DNA of 64,000 nt from Symbiodinium natans (GCA_905221605.1 CAJNDS010002579.1:1137135-1201134); one strand, 5' to 3'; shown: positions 33,374 to 43,947, counted from the first letter of the stretch. A program made the numbers and translations. Notes: a model not told the origin generated them from the letters alone.

Positions 33374-33964
33374 AACCCTAAACCCTAAGCCCTCGACGCG
33401 GGTGAGGGGAAGGGATGAAGATTGAATGTCATGGGGTTGGAGGTATGGGGGTTGAATATGTGGGAGCTTTGAAACCTCCGAAACCACCCGAAACTGAGAG
33501 CTGCCTAAACCCCGGAAGTTAAAGGGCTTAGGGTTTGGGGTTTAGGGTTTAGGGTTGAGGGTTTAGGGTTTAGGATTAAGAAGTTATGCATGTCGGATAT
33601 GCCCTCAGGAGTCGAGTAGGGTTTAGAACTTTAAGGTATGCTCCTCAATCAAGTGTCTAAACCTACAAAAAGCTGAAGGGGTCTCTTTGGCTTCGGGTTT
33701 CCGAGCCTCAGAGGACCCCAGTTAAGCTAGGGGTGCAGGAGAAATCCCACAAAACCGCCGCAATAGCATGGAATCCTACATTCTGCGGTTTGGGGTTTAG
33801 GGTTTGGGTTTTGGGTTTTTGGGTTTTGCCTGATTTACCCCCCCCCCTCCCCCCCCGGCCCTACCCGGAAGCCTCATCGGATCCCGAACCCCTCAGGGCC
33901 CGCATGAAGCTGTAGGCCCACAGGGTGTCGATTCGCCGTCGCACCCCGGTGTTGGTATTCAACT

Positions 33965-34381
33965 ATGCAATGGGTTGAGGGCTTAGGGTTGAGGGTTCAT
34001 GTTTCGGGCGTTTTAGAAATTGCGTTCACTATGTACTGTCGTGTCTTTATGCCCGGCTCGGTGGGAAGAGTAAAAAACCTAGCGTATCTGCAAAGGCACC
34101 TTAACTTTAGTAGAACTTTTCCTGGCTTGTTTTTTCGTGAATTAGCCGAACCCAACTCCGGAAAGAAAAATGCACTAGGTTCACCTTGCCAGGAAGATCA
34201 GAACGAAATTCTAACTTCGAGCGGTTTCACAACCAGGTCGTCTATTTCAGGTGATCTTGCCCTTAAGATCTGTGATTGTATGAGGCAAAGGTGTAGATGC
34301 ATGACCCCCCCCCTGGCACCCGAAGCGAGTTTGCCTTTGTTTGCTGTGCGAAATCACATCTTTGCTTCGAACTCCCATTGA
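33965..34381 (+). CDS. 138-codon open frame, lower GC than neighbours, unassigned
   Basis: One of the longest non-repeat frames in the window, including FTMYCRVFMPGSVGRVKNLA, FPGLFFRELAEPNSGKKNAL and SSISGDLALKICDCMRQRC, ending at TGA. The first 20 codons are telomere-like repeat. The region is free of small elements. No family recognised. It could be a real exon or a remnant of an inserted sequence. Confidence 0.3.
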   Translation: MQWVEGLGLRVHVSGVLEIAFTMYCRVFMPGSVGRVKNLAYLQRHLNFSRTFPGLFFRELAEPNSGKKNALGSPCQEDQNEILTSSGFTTRSSISGDLALKICDCMRQRCRCMTPPLAPEASLPLFAVRNHIFASNSH

Positions 34382-35197
34382 ACCCCATCGAACCCCGACC
34401 AGTTTCGCCGACCTTCCCCAAACCCAAACCCCAAACCCCAGACCCGAACCCTAAACCCTCAACCCAAACCCTCGACCCTGACCCCTACACCCCAAACCCT
34501 AAACCCTGCGTGAGTTGCATGATGACTCATCTTCTAGAACACAAAGAAACCCAGGCCAGACCCTCTTCGAGCTCCTGCCGCCGGGATCATCCACTCGCCT
34601 GCTGCACCTCGGGCCTTGTCAGGAAGGGTTGTAGGGCTGAGGGTTAAGGGGTTTCGGGGTTTAGGGTTTGGGGCTAGCCCTAAACCCTAAACCCTAAACC
34701 CTAAACCCTAAACCCTAAACCCTAGGGTTTAGGGTTTTCGGGTTCAGGGTTGAGGCTTAAGGGGCGGGGCTCTTGGTAAGGAACCTGAAGTCCATTCCCA
34801 AACTACCAAAATAGGTGGGTGAAACGGACGAGTTTTTGGGGTTCCTCTATATGATATCCGTAAACGGGATTTTTAGGGGTTCAGGGTTCATAAGCTTCAT
34901 AAGGTTTGGGGCTTTAGGGTTTTGGGGCTTGGGTGGGGCTTGGGGCTGTGGTAACGTAGGATTTTAGGGCTCCGGGTTATGGAGCGTAGGCCATCGTAGG
35001 CCTTTGCGGTTAAAGTGGCTAGCTTTTCAGGGGTTCAGCGTTTTTTGATGGGGTCGCCTAAGCCCTAAACCCTAAACCCTAACCGTAAACCCTAAACCCG
35101 GTTTAGGGATAGAGTGATAGAGTCTGATAGAGGCTTACCGCACTGCGGGCTTAGGGGCCCTGATGCCCCGTAATCCTAACTTCTAAGTAAGTACCCT

Positions 35198-35437
35198 GTG
35201 TCATCCTTCGCAACAAGAAGGGGGTGGAAGAGCCCTGGAATGCTGCTGGTGCAGCAAAATGGCTGGAGGCAGTCGTCAATCGCTGACGCAATGGACGAGA
35301 TAGTGCCGCGCCCACTGCTGGTCCGATTGTCTCAGTCGAGTGAGGCCAGACACTTGATCGAAGAGTTGGTGGACCCAGCAAGCCCAACAGCGCTGGAAGC
35401 ACGACTCCTCTGGACGGCCCCTAGGGTTAAGGATTGA
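35198..35437 (+). CDS. 79-codon open frame, unassigned
   Basis: The frame includes EIVPRPLLVRLSQSSEARHL then IEELVDPASPTALEARLLWT, which looks helical and protein-like, and ends at TGA. In the first half another frame (VEEPWNAAGAAKWLEAVVNR) is equally convincing, so an intron or frame change near 35280 is possible. No family recognised. Confidence 0.35.
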   Translation: MSSFATRRGWKSPGMLLVQQNGWRQSSIADAMDEIVPRPLLVRLSQSSEARHLIEELVDPASPTALEARLLWTAPRVKD

Positions 35438-35551
35438 GAAATGAGGAATGTAGGGTTTAGAGTTTAGGGTGTCAGGCTTGTAAAAGGGGACACCCCCAAG
35501 AAGGGACCCTAATGATAGAGAACTACCCACAAAGCCCGAGTATGGCAACCC

Positions 35552-35622
35552 ATTATTTGCTTCAGAACCCCGAAAACACATGATAGCAAGATTTTTTGTG
35601 GGGCTTCTTAAGCAATCAGTAG
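35552..35622. mobile_element. Family D element, short copy
   Basis: TTATTTGCTTCAGAACCCCG at the left and GGGGCTTCTTAAGCAATCAG at the right. A second partial right end lies at about 35893-35931 (TTCTGAGTCAAATAG). Confidence 0.5.
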
Positions 35623-36070
35623 TATCTGAGAGCTCAAGTCCCTTAATGATTGAATAGAACTTACTAATTTTATAAGATTATATGGCAATCTTATTAATCT
35701 TAATTCATTATAATATTTTCTACAAAATATTTTTATTTAATTCAATTGTATTCCATATCCATGACAAAAACAAGGGACCAGGCGTGCGGGAGGCAAACCT
35801 TATATAAGCCCTGACGGTTTAGGGCTTAGGGTGATAACCTCCCCCCCCGCCCCGGCCCGACAAAAAATCTTCCAGAAAAAATACGTTCTTTTCTTTTTAG
35901 GGGTGGTTCTGAGTCAAATAGGACTTCAGGGGAGCCAGCCCACCGCGTGGGTCATTCGCGCGCGCAGCCCAATGCCAAAAACACTCTACAGAGGCATCAG
36001 GGTACTGTGAGCTGCCGTCACCAACCCAAACCCTAAAGGCCTCAGAGGGCTTCACAGGGCAAACAGTACT

Positions 36071-36187
36071 TCAAGCCCTAAATCCCGAAACCCTAAACCC
36101 TAAACCCTAAACCCTAAACCCTAAACCCTAAACCCTAACCCCTAAACCCTAAACCCTAAACCCTAAACCCTAAACCCTAAACCCTAC
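36071..36187. repeat. CCCTAAA array just upstream of the SIR2 start codon
   Basis: About 15 CCCTAAA units ending seven bases before the ATG at 36194. It occupies the place where a 5' leader or an upstream intron end would be. Confidence 0.85.
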
Positions 36188-36193
36188 ATCCAA

Positions 36194-39152
36194 ATGGAGC
36201 CAATGGAGCCCTTGGCAACGAAACTCCGAGCCGCTGCGGCTGCCCTCGGCACAGCTGATGCCTTGTCCCTAAGTTGAAGTGTGGGTGTTTTTTCCGGGTT
36301 TAGGGGTTTAGGGGTTTAGGGTTTATGGTTTAGGGTCACAAAAGTCGGAGGCCTCTTCATCTGTTACCCTGATACCTTAGTATAGCCCCGAGATACCCTA
36401 CTAAGAACCCCCTACAAAACGAAAACCAGAACCCCCTACAAAACGAAAACCCTACTTAAAGAGACGACCAATAGAAGGTTTAGGGGTTGCGTAGGATTCA
36501 GGGTTAGGGTTTCGGGAGGCCTGGGGGGTTACATAACTCAGGGGTTCAGCATTGAGCTTCAAAATGTGCGTTTAGGGCTGTTGCGAGGTTGAAGTTTTAG
36601 GATTTCTAGTAGGGCTTCCAGTGCAAAGCACATCCTCACTTTTATCATGCCTCCCAAAGACACCAACGTCCTGAATTCAGGGAGCTACTTCATACACCTT
36701 AAACCCTAAACCATCATAGGGCTCGTTATTCCTACACAGATTCCCGCCGAAAAAAGACCATCCGGAAGCATTCAGCACGTTTGTAAGAGAATAAACCCTA
36801 AACCCTAAGCCCTAAACCCTAAACCCTAAACCCTAAACCCTAAACGAGCCAACTTCGTAAGGTTAATCTGCACCGGCGCTGGGATGGGCGTCGACTCTGG
36901 TTTGGGGACCTTCCGCGGCCGCAACGCGGGGGTCTGGCCGCCCTTGAAAGCCATGCAGATGGACTTCAGTGAGGCCTGGCTCAAGGAGCTTAGGGTTTAG
37001 GGTTTAGGGTTTAGGGTTTAGGGAGCAAGGCCGGTGGCCTGAAGGCTCATCTAGGGCCAGGTTCAGGAACGCCTGAGAGATAAAGGAGACCAGATCTGGG
37101 CCTGTTTGTCCCCTAAACCCTACGAACCCTACGAACCCTAAACACCCTAAACCCTAAACCCTAAACCCTAAACCCTAAACCCTAAACCCTAAACCCTAAC
37201 CCACCAGTTTGCGCCAGCTAAGGAGATGTCCAGCCCGGGATATTTTGACCACGACCCCAGGAGCCCATGGGTCGGAGGGGTGTAGCAAGCAACTTATCGG
37301 GTTCTTCGTAAGGATCCCGAAAAGGGTAGGGTTTAGGGTTTAGGGTATAAGGGTTTAGGGTTTAGGGTTTAGGGTTCAGGGTTCAGGGTTCAGGGTTCAG
37401 GGTTATGTACTTGGGGCCTTCATTCCCTGCTAAGAACCAGGGGGGAAGCATGGACTTTGGGGGTTCCAGAGTTATGGGTTTACTTGTAGTGTTTGTTAAG
37501 GATTTGTTATAGGGCTTGTAGAGTTCTGTAGCATCTTGTATTGTTTCTTATTTGTAGGGCTTCAGGGTTTGGAGGGTTTAGGGGATCCACGTTCCAACCT
37601 CTGATTCAGGCTTGGGGCTTTCAGACACCAAGGCGTTGAGAGCGGTATCCGAAGCCCAAACCGACAAAGCTTGAATAGCTCCGCAACCTTAAAGGGCCCC
37701 AAATGGGCTCAACCAGCTGAAGTCCTAAACCGAAGCTTGACAACTTAAAGCCCCAGGCCGTAGAAGGGTTGTAGGGGCTTGCAAACTCACGGCCGGGAAA
37801 CCCCTAAACTACCTAAACCCTACCCTACAAGCAATCTAGGGAATCTAGGGCTTAGGGTTTTAGACTTATAGGGTTGACCCTAAAGCCTTTAAACCTTCCG
37901 AGCGCCATGAGCCCCGGACCCTAAACCCTAAACCCGGAGACAGGCTGGCCTGGGCTTTCTGGAAGTTCCGTCACCAGGCTTACACCTTGGGTGCCCCACA
38001 CGACGGCTACCGGCTTCTTGCCAAGTGGGGGCAGAAGATGAGGTGCCCGGGGTTTAGGGTTTAGGGTTTAAGGGCTGCAAGGGGGACTCCTTAGTGTAGG
38101 TCCGCCGGAGAAGCACAGTCCTGTGAGGCACGGCTGCTTCTCTGTGACCTCGAACATTGACGGTCATTGGGAGCGAACTGAGGGCATCGGGGAGAAGCGG
38201 ATTTACGAGTGCCACGGTGCGCTCACGCGGATGCAGCGCGTTGAGGACCGGCTTGCGGGCGACGGTGACGCGGGCCGGATCTGGCGCACGGACCCAGAGC
38301 AGATTGCCAGCATCGCTGTGCCAGAGTGGGATCTCACTCCTGGTGAAACTGTTTTGGTTCGATGTTCTGCTGGTGACGTGGAGGCGGTCGTGCAGGACGA
38401 CGGATGCTCCTTGGCCGTTGATGGGCGTCCGATAGCTGCCAAGTCAGTTTCTCGGAGGGGGGGACCTGATCTCTTACGAGCTCTTCCCTCCTCGCCCTTG
38501 CCTTTGAGCTCAGACAAACAGCCCGCAAGACCAAATGTCCTGATGTTCGGTGACTGGGGCGTAAACGATGACGTCATCAGCCAGCAAAACAGAGCCTTCA
38601 AAGCATGGCTGGCAGAGATTCCTGAGGATGCGAACCTAGTGACTTGGTGGCCCAGTGGTACACTTTGCCCTTTTTGGGGTTGCGGGTTCCCTTAAACAGT
38701 AACCCCTGCAAAAAAGGAAGCCCTTATTGTGATATGGTTACTGGGCTGCCAAGGTGATAGTTGAAGTCGGAGCCGGCAAGGCAGTGCCGACCATCCGCAT
38801 GCACGCCGAAAGGGTGCTGACACAGCACCCAAAGGCAACCCTGGTTCGCATCAACTGGGATGATGCTCGCCTCCACCAAGAGTAGATGCATTTTCCAACT
38901 AGCTCATACCCTCAAAGTATACAACTTAGGGACTGGGTAGGTAGCCTTTAACAACCGTTTTGGCTATATAGAATCTTCTCGGCTGTCCTTGACCACATAG
39001 CTATTAAAAAAAAAAAGTCCATTGCTGTTTGTAGCCACGTCGGAAAAAGCCATCAGGACAGCGATGTACCAGCAGCCTTGCGTTCGCGGAGCATATCGAT
39101 CGGTGGGGTCGGCGCGCTGGATATCCTCACTCAGCTTGATCAGCTGCTTTAG
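36194..39152 (+). CDS. SIR2-family (sirtuin-like) NAD-dependent deacylase, complete, 7 exons
   Basis: Exons 36194-36264, 36862-36973, 37226-37260, 37944-38042, 38128-38638, 38754-38879 and 39057-39152 join in phase to 1050 nt (349 residues plus TAG). Seen: the NAD-binding motif GAGMGVDSGL at residues 29-38, TSNIDGHW at 113-120, ECHG with the presumed catalytic His near 135, MFGDWG near 245-250, EVGAGKAVPT near 280, and a C-terminal GALDILTQLD. The order matches the SIR2-like proteins of bacteria and protists. Known role of the family: removal of acyl groups from lysine using NAD. Donors are GT, GC, GA, GT, GT and GA; all acceptors are AG. The exon 2/3 boundary is ambiguous by a repeated GAG. 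Start: first in-frame ATG, followed by a short Ala-rich helix-like stretch. Odd: the usual two zinc Cys pairs after the His are not visible; only two Cys remain there. Intron 5 is an introner. Function is inferred by motif only. Confidence 0.88.
36339..36471. mobile_element. Family I element in SIR2 intron 1
   Basis: GGCCTCTTCATCTGTTACCC at the left and CTACTTAAAGAGACGACCA at the right. An 18-base unit (CCCCCTACAAAACGAAAACC) is doubled inside. The second family I copy is at 50029-50131. Confidence 0.6.
38643..38753 (+). mobile_element. Family B introner forming SIR2 intron 5
   Basis: The 111-base element starts CTTGGTGGCCCAGT and ends ACTGGGCTGCCAAG; the two ends are inverted copies matching at 12 of 14 positions. 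It is flanked by direct GTGA (38639-38642 and 38754-38757), a target duplication. Splicing removes the left GTGA plus the element (115 bases), restoring CTA|GTGATAGTT and an uninterrupted SIR2 strand. The duplicated GT gives the donor and the element end gives AG. It holds no telomere-like repeat and no open frame, so it is non-autonomous. Confidence 0.85.
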
Positions 39153-39348
39153 GGCCCTAAGCCCTAAACCCTAAAACCCTAAATTTTAAAACCCTAAAAC
39201 CCTAAAACCCTAAAACCCTAAAACCCTAAAACCCTAAAACCCTAAAACCCTAAAACCTTAAAACCCTAAAACCCTAAAACCCTAAAACCCTAAAACCCTA
39301 AAACCCTAAAACCCTAAAACCCTAAATCCTAAGCCCTATGGCCTCTAG

Positions 39349-39483
39349 GGCTTCTTGGCGGATCACGGCTCCACAGGCTACAAGGGCCATCCCTCGGGGG
39401 GCCAGGGGGCGTGTGCAGCTTACGCTCCCGGGCCCAAAGCCCTGCAATCAGCAGGTCGTCACCCTACATATCGGGTACCCTAG
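39349..39483 (+). CDS. Exon-like island after the SIR2 gene, unassigned
   Basis: After GCCTCTAG a frame encodes GFLADHGSTGYKGHPSGGQG then ACAAYAPGPKALQSAGRH and ends at TAG. CCCTAAAA repeats lie on the left and TTTAGGG on the right. Glycine-rich. It begins 200 bases past the SIR2 stop, so it would belong to another gene. Confidence 0.35.
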   Translation, partial: GFLADHGSTGYKGHPSGGQGACAAYAPGPKALQSAGRHPTYRVP

Positions 39484-39922
39484 ACCCTGTTAGGGTTTAG
39501 GGTTTAGGGTTTAGGGTTTAGGGTTTAGGGCTTAGGGTTTAGGGTTTAGGGTTTAGGGTTTAGGGTTTAGGGCTCCCCTGAGCCCTACAGAGGAAAACGT
39601 GGCGCCCGCTCTGGTTCTTGTTTAATGGGGTTTAGGGTTCAGGGTTAATCACCGGCCGTTGAGATGGACAGCTGGCGGCAGAGCAAGAAAAGGCAAAAGA
39701 GGACAGCAAATATCGGGCCTCAGGGTGTAGGCTCTAAGCTTCGCGGGGTTCAGGGTTTAGGGTTTAGGCTTTGGGGTTTGGGGTTTAAGGTTTAAGGTTT
39801 TGGTGCTGTAGGGTTTTGAGGGTTTTAAGGGTTTTGGGGCTTTAGGGTTTCTATGGTTTCAGGGTTCTAGGGGTGTTAGGGTTTTGGGGTTCAGGCCATG
39901 GGGCTTAAGGCTTAGGGTTCAT

Positions 39923-39985
39923 TAACGCGAGCCGTTTTTCTTCATGTTCGGATTCCAAGAGTGCGTGGGTGCATACTCGATGCCA
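39923..39985 (+). CDS. Exon-like island with stop, unassigned
   Basis: After AACGCGAG a frame reads PFFFMFGFQECVGAYSMPE then TAA. Aromatic-rich, plausible as the C-terminus of a membrane or enzyme protein. A second frame is also open. No family recognised. Confidence 0.3.
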
Positions 39986-40089
39986 GAGTAAAGAAGCTTC
40001 ACCAGTGAATGCTTGGGCTTGAGATGCTGAACCCCTAAACCCTAAACCCTAAACCCTAAACTCTAAACCCCAAACCCTAGTGGAACCAG

Positions 40090-40157
40090 AAGTTGGGTCT
40101 TCCGATGAGGTTGGCCTATCAGCCACGAGCAGCCGAGGCCCTAGGCTCATGTTGCGG
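40090..40157 (+). CDS. Exon-like island with GC donor, unassigned
   Basis: After GAACCAG a frame encodes VGSSDEVGLSATSSRGPRLM then LR and meets GCAGGG. CCCTAAA on the left and TTTAGGG on the right. No family recognised. Confidence 0.38.
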
Positions 40158-40587
40158 GCAGGGTTTTGAGGGCCTTTGGGGGGGTTTGGGGTTTAGGGGT
40201 TCGGGGTTCCCGGGGTTTAGGGTTTAGGGTTTAGGGGCTTAGGGGTTTAGGGTTTTCAGGTGGTTTAGGGTTTTTGGGGGGTTTTAGGGCTGTTACAGGG
40301 TTTTTGGATTTTTGTTTGGGGCTTCCTTGGGTTTCTGTGGGTTTCTTGGGGTTCATGCTTTATAGGGTTTATAGGGTTTATCGGTTTATAGGGTTTATAG
40401 AGTTTATAGGATTTATAGGGTTTAGGATTCAGCTTGTTGGTACTATGCTCTGCAGGGAGGGGTGTAGTTTGGGGCTCTGAGTGGTTCAGGGTTCAGGATT
40501 GTCGTATTCTTGACTTTTCTTCTCTGATGGGTCTTCGTACGGACTGAGGGAATGGGGCACCCTACATACTCCCTCAAAGGGGATAAG

Positions 40588-40686
40588 TTGGCATGTTCCC
40601 CCTTATACGAACCGTTTTTCATGGGGGTTAGAATAGGCGGTAGTAGAATGCTTACTAAGGACTCTGAGTAGAAGCGGCAACATCCC
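40588..40686. mobile_element. Family A palindromic element, diverged
   Basis: TTGGCATGTTCCCCCTTATA at the left and GAAGCGGCAACATCCCCA at the right; the inner AAGGACTCTGAGTA matches the family. Confidence 0.55.
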
Positions 40687-41072
40687 CAGGTATATGTAGA
40701 AGGATATAAGATACCCTCACAACCACGGGGACTACAGACGTGGCACGCACCTGTTGGTTCCCAGCAGCCTGTAACACCTTTTTTGATGCCCCTTTTGCCA
40801 ACCGCGGCGCAGAAGATCTCATGCTCATGGCGCCGCACCATTTTTTCAAAAAAAGAGGCCTCACGAAAATGCATTTATATGGGTTGGCCCAAAAGACTCC
40901 TTTAAGCCTTAGAACTTGAATTCCTAAACCCGGAAGCCCTAAAACCTCAGTTCTCTGCTCTGCAATCAGGACCAGCAGTTCTTGAAGGAGGTTGCCCGGG
41001 GGGGGGGAGGGAGGGATTTGTTCACACATTCTGACGCAACACAATACCGGATTGGAGGCCAGTCATTGCTAC

Positions 41073-41160
41073 TTGGTAGCCCAATGGTACCCCAAAACCC
41101 TAAACCCTCAACCCTTTCGGTTTGGTTCTGGGTTCCCTTTCTGTAAGTAAAACAGACCAC
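41073..41160 (+). mobile_element. Family B element carrying a telomere-like insertion
   Basis: Starts CTTGGTAGCCCAATGGTACC, then a CCCTAAA stretch, then the family's GGTTTGGTTCTGGGTTCCC-like interior. The right end is not clear. It interrupts a short open segment (HSDATQYRIGGQSLL). Confidence 0.5.
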
Positions 41161-41354
41161 CATAGAAATCAGAACGCAGCATTTGTCTTCCCAAAACGGA
41201 TACCTGAAAGGCAAAACGCATCAGTGTGGGTATAGTATCATTTTTCAGTAGGGTTCCCTGAGCCAGCCCTTCTTGGAGGTTCATGGTACATAGTAGCCCA
41301 ATTGTAACTCAGGGACCTAAACAGGAGTTGCTGCCGCACTTCTCCTTTGTGCAG

Positions 41355-41422
41355 AGAGCCCTTGGCGAGGGGCCGTGCTCACTGGCAGCAGTGCTGAAAG
41401 GTGTTGCGGATGATTCGGCTTG
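41355..41422 (+). CDS. Exon with canonical splice sites, unassigned
   Basis: Between TTTGTGCAG and GTAAAC, 68 bases encode RALGEGPCSLAAVLKGVADD then SA. A convincing helix. No family recognised. Neighbouring islands at 40966-40996 (DQQFLKEVA) and 41895-41960 could be in the same gene. Confidence 0.48.
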
Positions 41423-41645
41423 GTAAACCTTAAGCCCCGAACCCTGAAGCCCTAACACCCTGAAGCCCCAAAACCCTTAACCCTAAAACCCCTAAACCCC
41501 TAAACCATAAACCCCCTAAACCCTAAACGGTTGCGGGGACACCACGGGTTTCTTTCTCTTGCAAGCCACTACTTTTAAGGTTCAGGGTACTTATTATAAC
41601 TATGGGTTGAGGGTTTAGGGGTAAGGGGTTAGGGGTTAGGTTACT

Positions 41646-41745
41646 TATTAGTTAACCCAATGAATAACTGTACGTATGAAGCCAATTATAACCATGTTAG
41701 GGCACTTGAGGGGCTTGTAAGTGGGTTAGAAGTACCGCCATAATC
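41646..41745. mobile_element. Family J element
   Basis: TTATTAGTTAACCCAATG, AACCATGTTAGGGCACTTGA and AGTGGGTTAGAAGTACC match the copy at 29689. Confidence 0.5.
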
Positions 41746-41894
41746 AGTTTTGGTCCCTTCTCTGGGCGGACTTTAGGGTTTAGGGTTTAGGATTTAACGT
41801 TTAGGGTTTAGACACTTCTGACCATAATTTTGTAGAAAAGGTGCCGTGGTAGAACGGGGCTTTAGCTGGAGAGGTGAACATCTGGAATCATGAG

Positions 41895-41960
41895 GTTCAT
41901 GAGGTGGCCGGGCGGGAAACGATGCCTGTCGAACACTCGAAGACCCTCAAGGCTCTAAAG
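41895..41960 (+). CDS. Exon with AG and GT sites, unassigned
   Basis: Between ATCATGAG and GTTGGG, 22 codons encode VHEVAGRETMPVEHSKTLKA then LK in phase 0 at both ends. Protein-like. A poly-G tract lies just inside the intron. No family recognised. Confidence 0.42.
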
Positions 41961-42009
41961 GTTGGGTGGGGGGGGGGGGGGTTGGGGGTATAGGGTTTAG
42001 GGTAGTCCT

Positions 42010-42240
42010 TTCAAACGTGGCGCATTCTGCTATACCCCCTAGTACCAAAGAAAAACAACGCACATTCCACAAGGGACTGCTTTTGGAGCCTTCAACCACT
42101 AAGCTCCAATTCCTAAACCGCCTTCGCCAAGTCCGCTGGAATTACGAGGCCAGCTCTACGTGTGCAGCCGGAAGGCAGCAAGTGCAGGCGAGACGACGGA
42201 AGCTGGTGGCGTGGCTCAAAAGATTCCATGTGCAGTTGAG
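42010..42240 (+). CDS. Basic, helix-rich open frame, unassigned
   Basis: The frame encodes FHKGLLLEPSTTKLQFLNRL, RQVRWNYEASSTCAAGRQQV and QARRRKLVAWLKRFHVQL. Strong arginine/lysine content and amphipathic pattern suggest a nucleic-acid-binding or coiled helix. The downstream island 42354-42425 (DVCPLGALECQVASEARQVS) after GTTGCAG may be the next exon. No family recognised. Confidence 0.42.
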
Positions 42241-42548
42241 GTTTTTGGGGCTTTGGAGGATTTTGGGATTAGGATGGGTTTGGTGCCGGATTTGGGGCCG
42301 GTTTTAGGGTGTAGTGCCGGATGAGGTCGATCGTTGTTGCTGTTGCAGATGTATGTCCTCTGGGGGCATTGGAATGCCAAGTAGCGAGCGAAGCCAGGCA
42401 AGTGTCCTGGGGCAAGCTTAGGGACCTATCAGAGGGGTCCCCCAAGCCTCTCCTAAAAGGGCGAACACCCCCAAAGATTCCCTTCTACGTTGGGTCCTAC
42501 AGTTTTGTGGGATGCCTGCGAGGCAAAAAAAGGTTGTGGGTGGCCCAC

Positions 42549-42645
42549 ACCCTAAACCCTAAACCCTAAACCCTAAACCCTAAACCCTAAACCCTAAACC
42601 CTAAACCCTAAACCCTAAACCCTAAACCCTAAACCCTAAACCCTA
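42549..42645. repeat. CCCTAAA array
   Basis: Thirteen or more perfect units. A short island (AFELFHKRLG after CTCTCAG) follows at about 42713 before the repeats turn to TTTAGGG. Confidence 0.85.
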
Positions 42646-42856
42646 CACTCCAGAAACTCTCAACCTTGGATGCTCGAATTCCCTGAACCCAAAGCCCAAA
42701 ACCCGAAGACCCTCTCAGGCTTTCGAGCTTTTTCACAAGCGCTTGGGCTTTTTTGGGTTAGGGTTTAGGGTTTAGAGTTCAGGGTTTAGGGTTTAGGGTT
42801 ACCCTGCACTCTAAACTCTAAACTCAGCCCCACCTTACCTTCTGATCGAAGCCTTG

Positions 42857-43012
42857 AGGGTTCTGGCATGATCGCTCGCTTCGGTGCAGCTTTCAGCCTC
42901 AGAGAGCAAAGGCATGAAAAAGGAATCGCTATAGCAAAAGCAGCAAAGCAAAGAGTCAATAGTCTAAGAATGTTGGATGTTTATAGTCATTCTCCTTATC
43001 GCCGTAGTAAAT
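42857..43012 (+). CDS. Short basic open frame with stop, unassigned
   Basis: The frame reads MIARFGAAFSLREQRHEKGI, AIAKAAKQRVNSLRMLDVYS, then HSPYRRSK and TAA. Lysine/arginine-rich helical. The region is more AT-rich than most exons here. No family recognised. Confidence 0.3.
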
Positions 43013-43259
43013 AAAAGTAAACATGGCAGTAATGAGAACAACAGATTTTCAGGCAACACAGGGGCCTTAATAAGTAGAGTAGGGTTTTTTGCGGGGCTCA
43101 CTGTAAGGTTACATAGGGACCACAAGGAAATGCTATGAGTATTTGTTCCGACCCCTCTCTGGTCCAGCACCAGTCCAGCCCATGTCCCGCCCTAACCCTG
43201 AACCTGAACCCTAAAGCCTAAACCCCTAGATAACCCATGGCTTAAGCAGTTTCTCCCAC

Positions 43260-43353
43260 ATGACTGGTAAAGCTGCTCCCAAAACCCGGAAGACCCTCAA
43301 ACTGGCAAGATCAACCAGAACTGCAGCCATTCGAGTCCGTCGGATGATTTACG
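43260..43353 (+). CDS. Possible first exon, arginine/lysine-rich
   Basis: ATG at 43260 opens MTGKAAPKTRKTLKLARSTR then TAAIRVRRMIY, ending before GTACTC. Very basic, like a nuclear or organelle-targeted N-terminus. The following GC-rich 43375-43495 segment is open in several frames; the best reads RWLRGFWKTLRTAPQIFEND then AFRALEGLEASQ. Confidence 0.35.
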
Positions 43354-43947
43354 GTACTCGTACCTTACGGGGTTTTGGGTCCTCTGCGAATTCTTCGGTG
43401 GTGGACCCAGCGCTGGCTCCGCGGGTTTTGGAAAACGCTGCGCACGGCGCCCCAGATCTTCGAGAACGACGCTTTCAGGGCCCTTGAGGGTCTCGAGGCT
43501 TCCCAAAGGCTGATGGTTCTGTTTTCGTGTTTTTATTGGTGTTTTTTCGTGTTTTTTTTTACGCTTGTAGGTGACTGAGAATAAAGCCCTAAACCCTACG
43601 CCCTAAACCCTAAACCAAAGACCATGAAAAGCACGAAAAGAAACCGGACCCTTCCCAAAGCCCTGAACTCTTCTTTGCTTTAAGGTTTATGGGGCTAAAA
43701 AGGCTTCAAGGGTTTATAGAGTGTTTGGGGTCTTTAGGGTTTCTAGGGTTTATAGGATTATAGGGTTTGTAGGGTTTAGGAAATAAGACAAGGTTGAAAG
43801 AAGGATTCCAGGAATTCGGGCCCCCTCAACCCACATCTGTTGTTGGATGTGCTCTTTTGAAACCCTGGGGTCGGGAAGGTCCCCGAACCTAGCCTTACAT
43901 GCTACACCCCAGAGAGGTAGACCCTTTTTGTTCATGTGGTTTAAGTA

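Noticed and set aside
38880-38885. GAG TAG as the end of the SIR2 gene
   Set aside because: A GA-AG intron (38880-39056) joins in phase to DSDVPAAL...GALDILTQLDQLL, which matches the usual SIR2-like C-terminus, so the TAG is intronic.
40443-41214. Overlapping minus-strand frames of 82-143 codons
   Set aside because: They span family A, E and B elements and telomere-like repeats. Segments such as MRSSAPRLAKGASKKVLQAA look protein-like but no splice-consistent exon could be defined.
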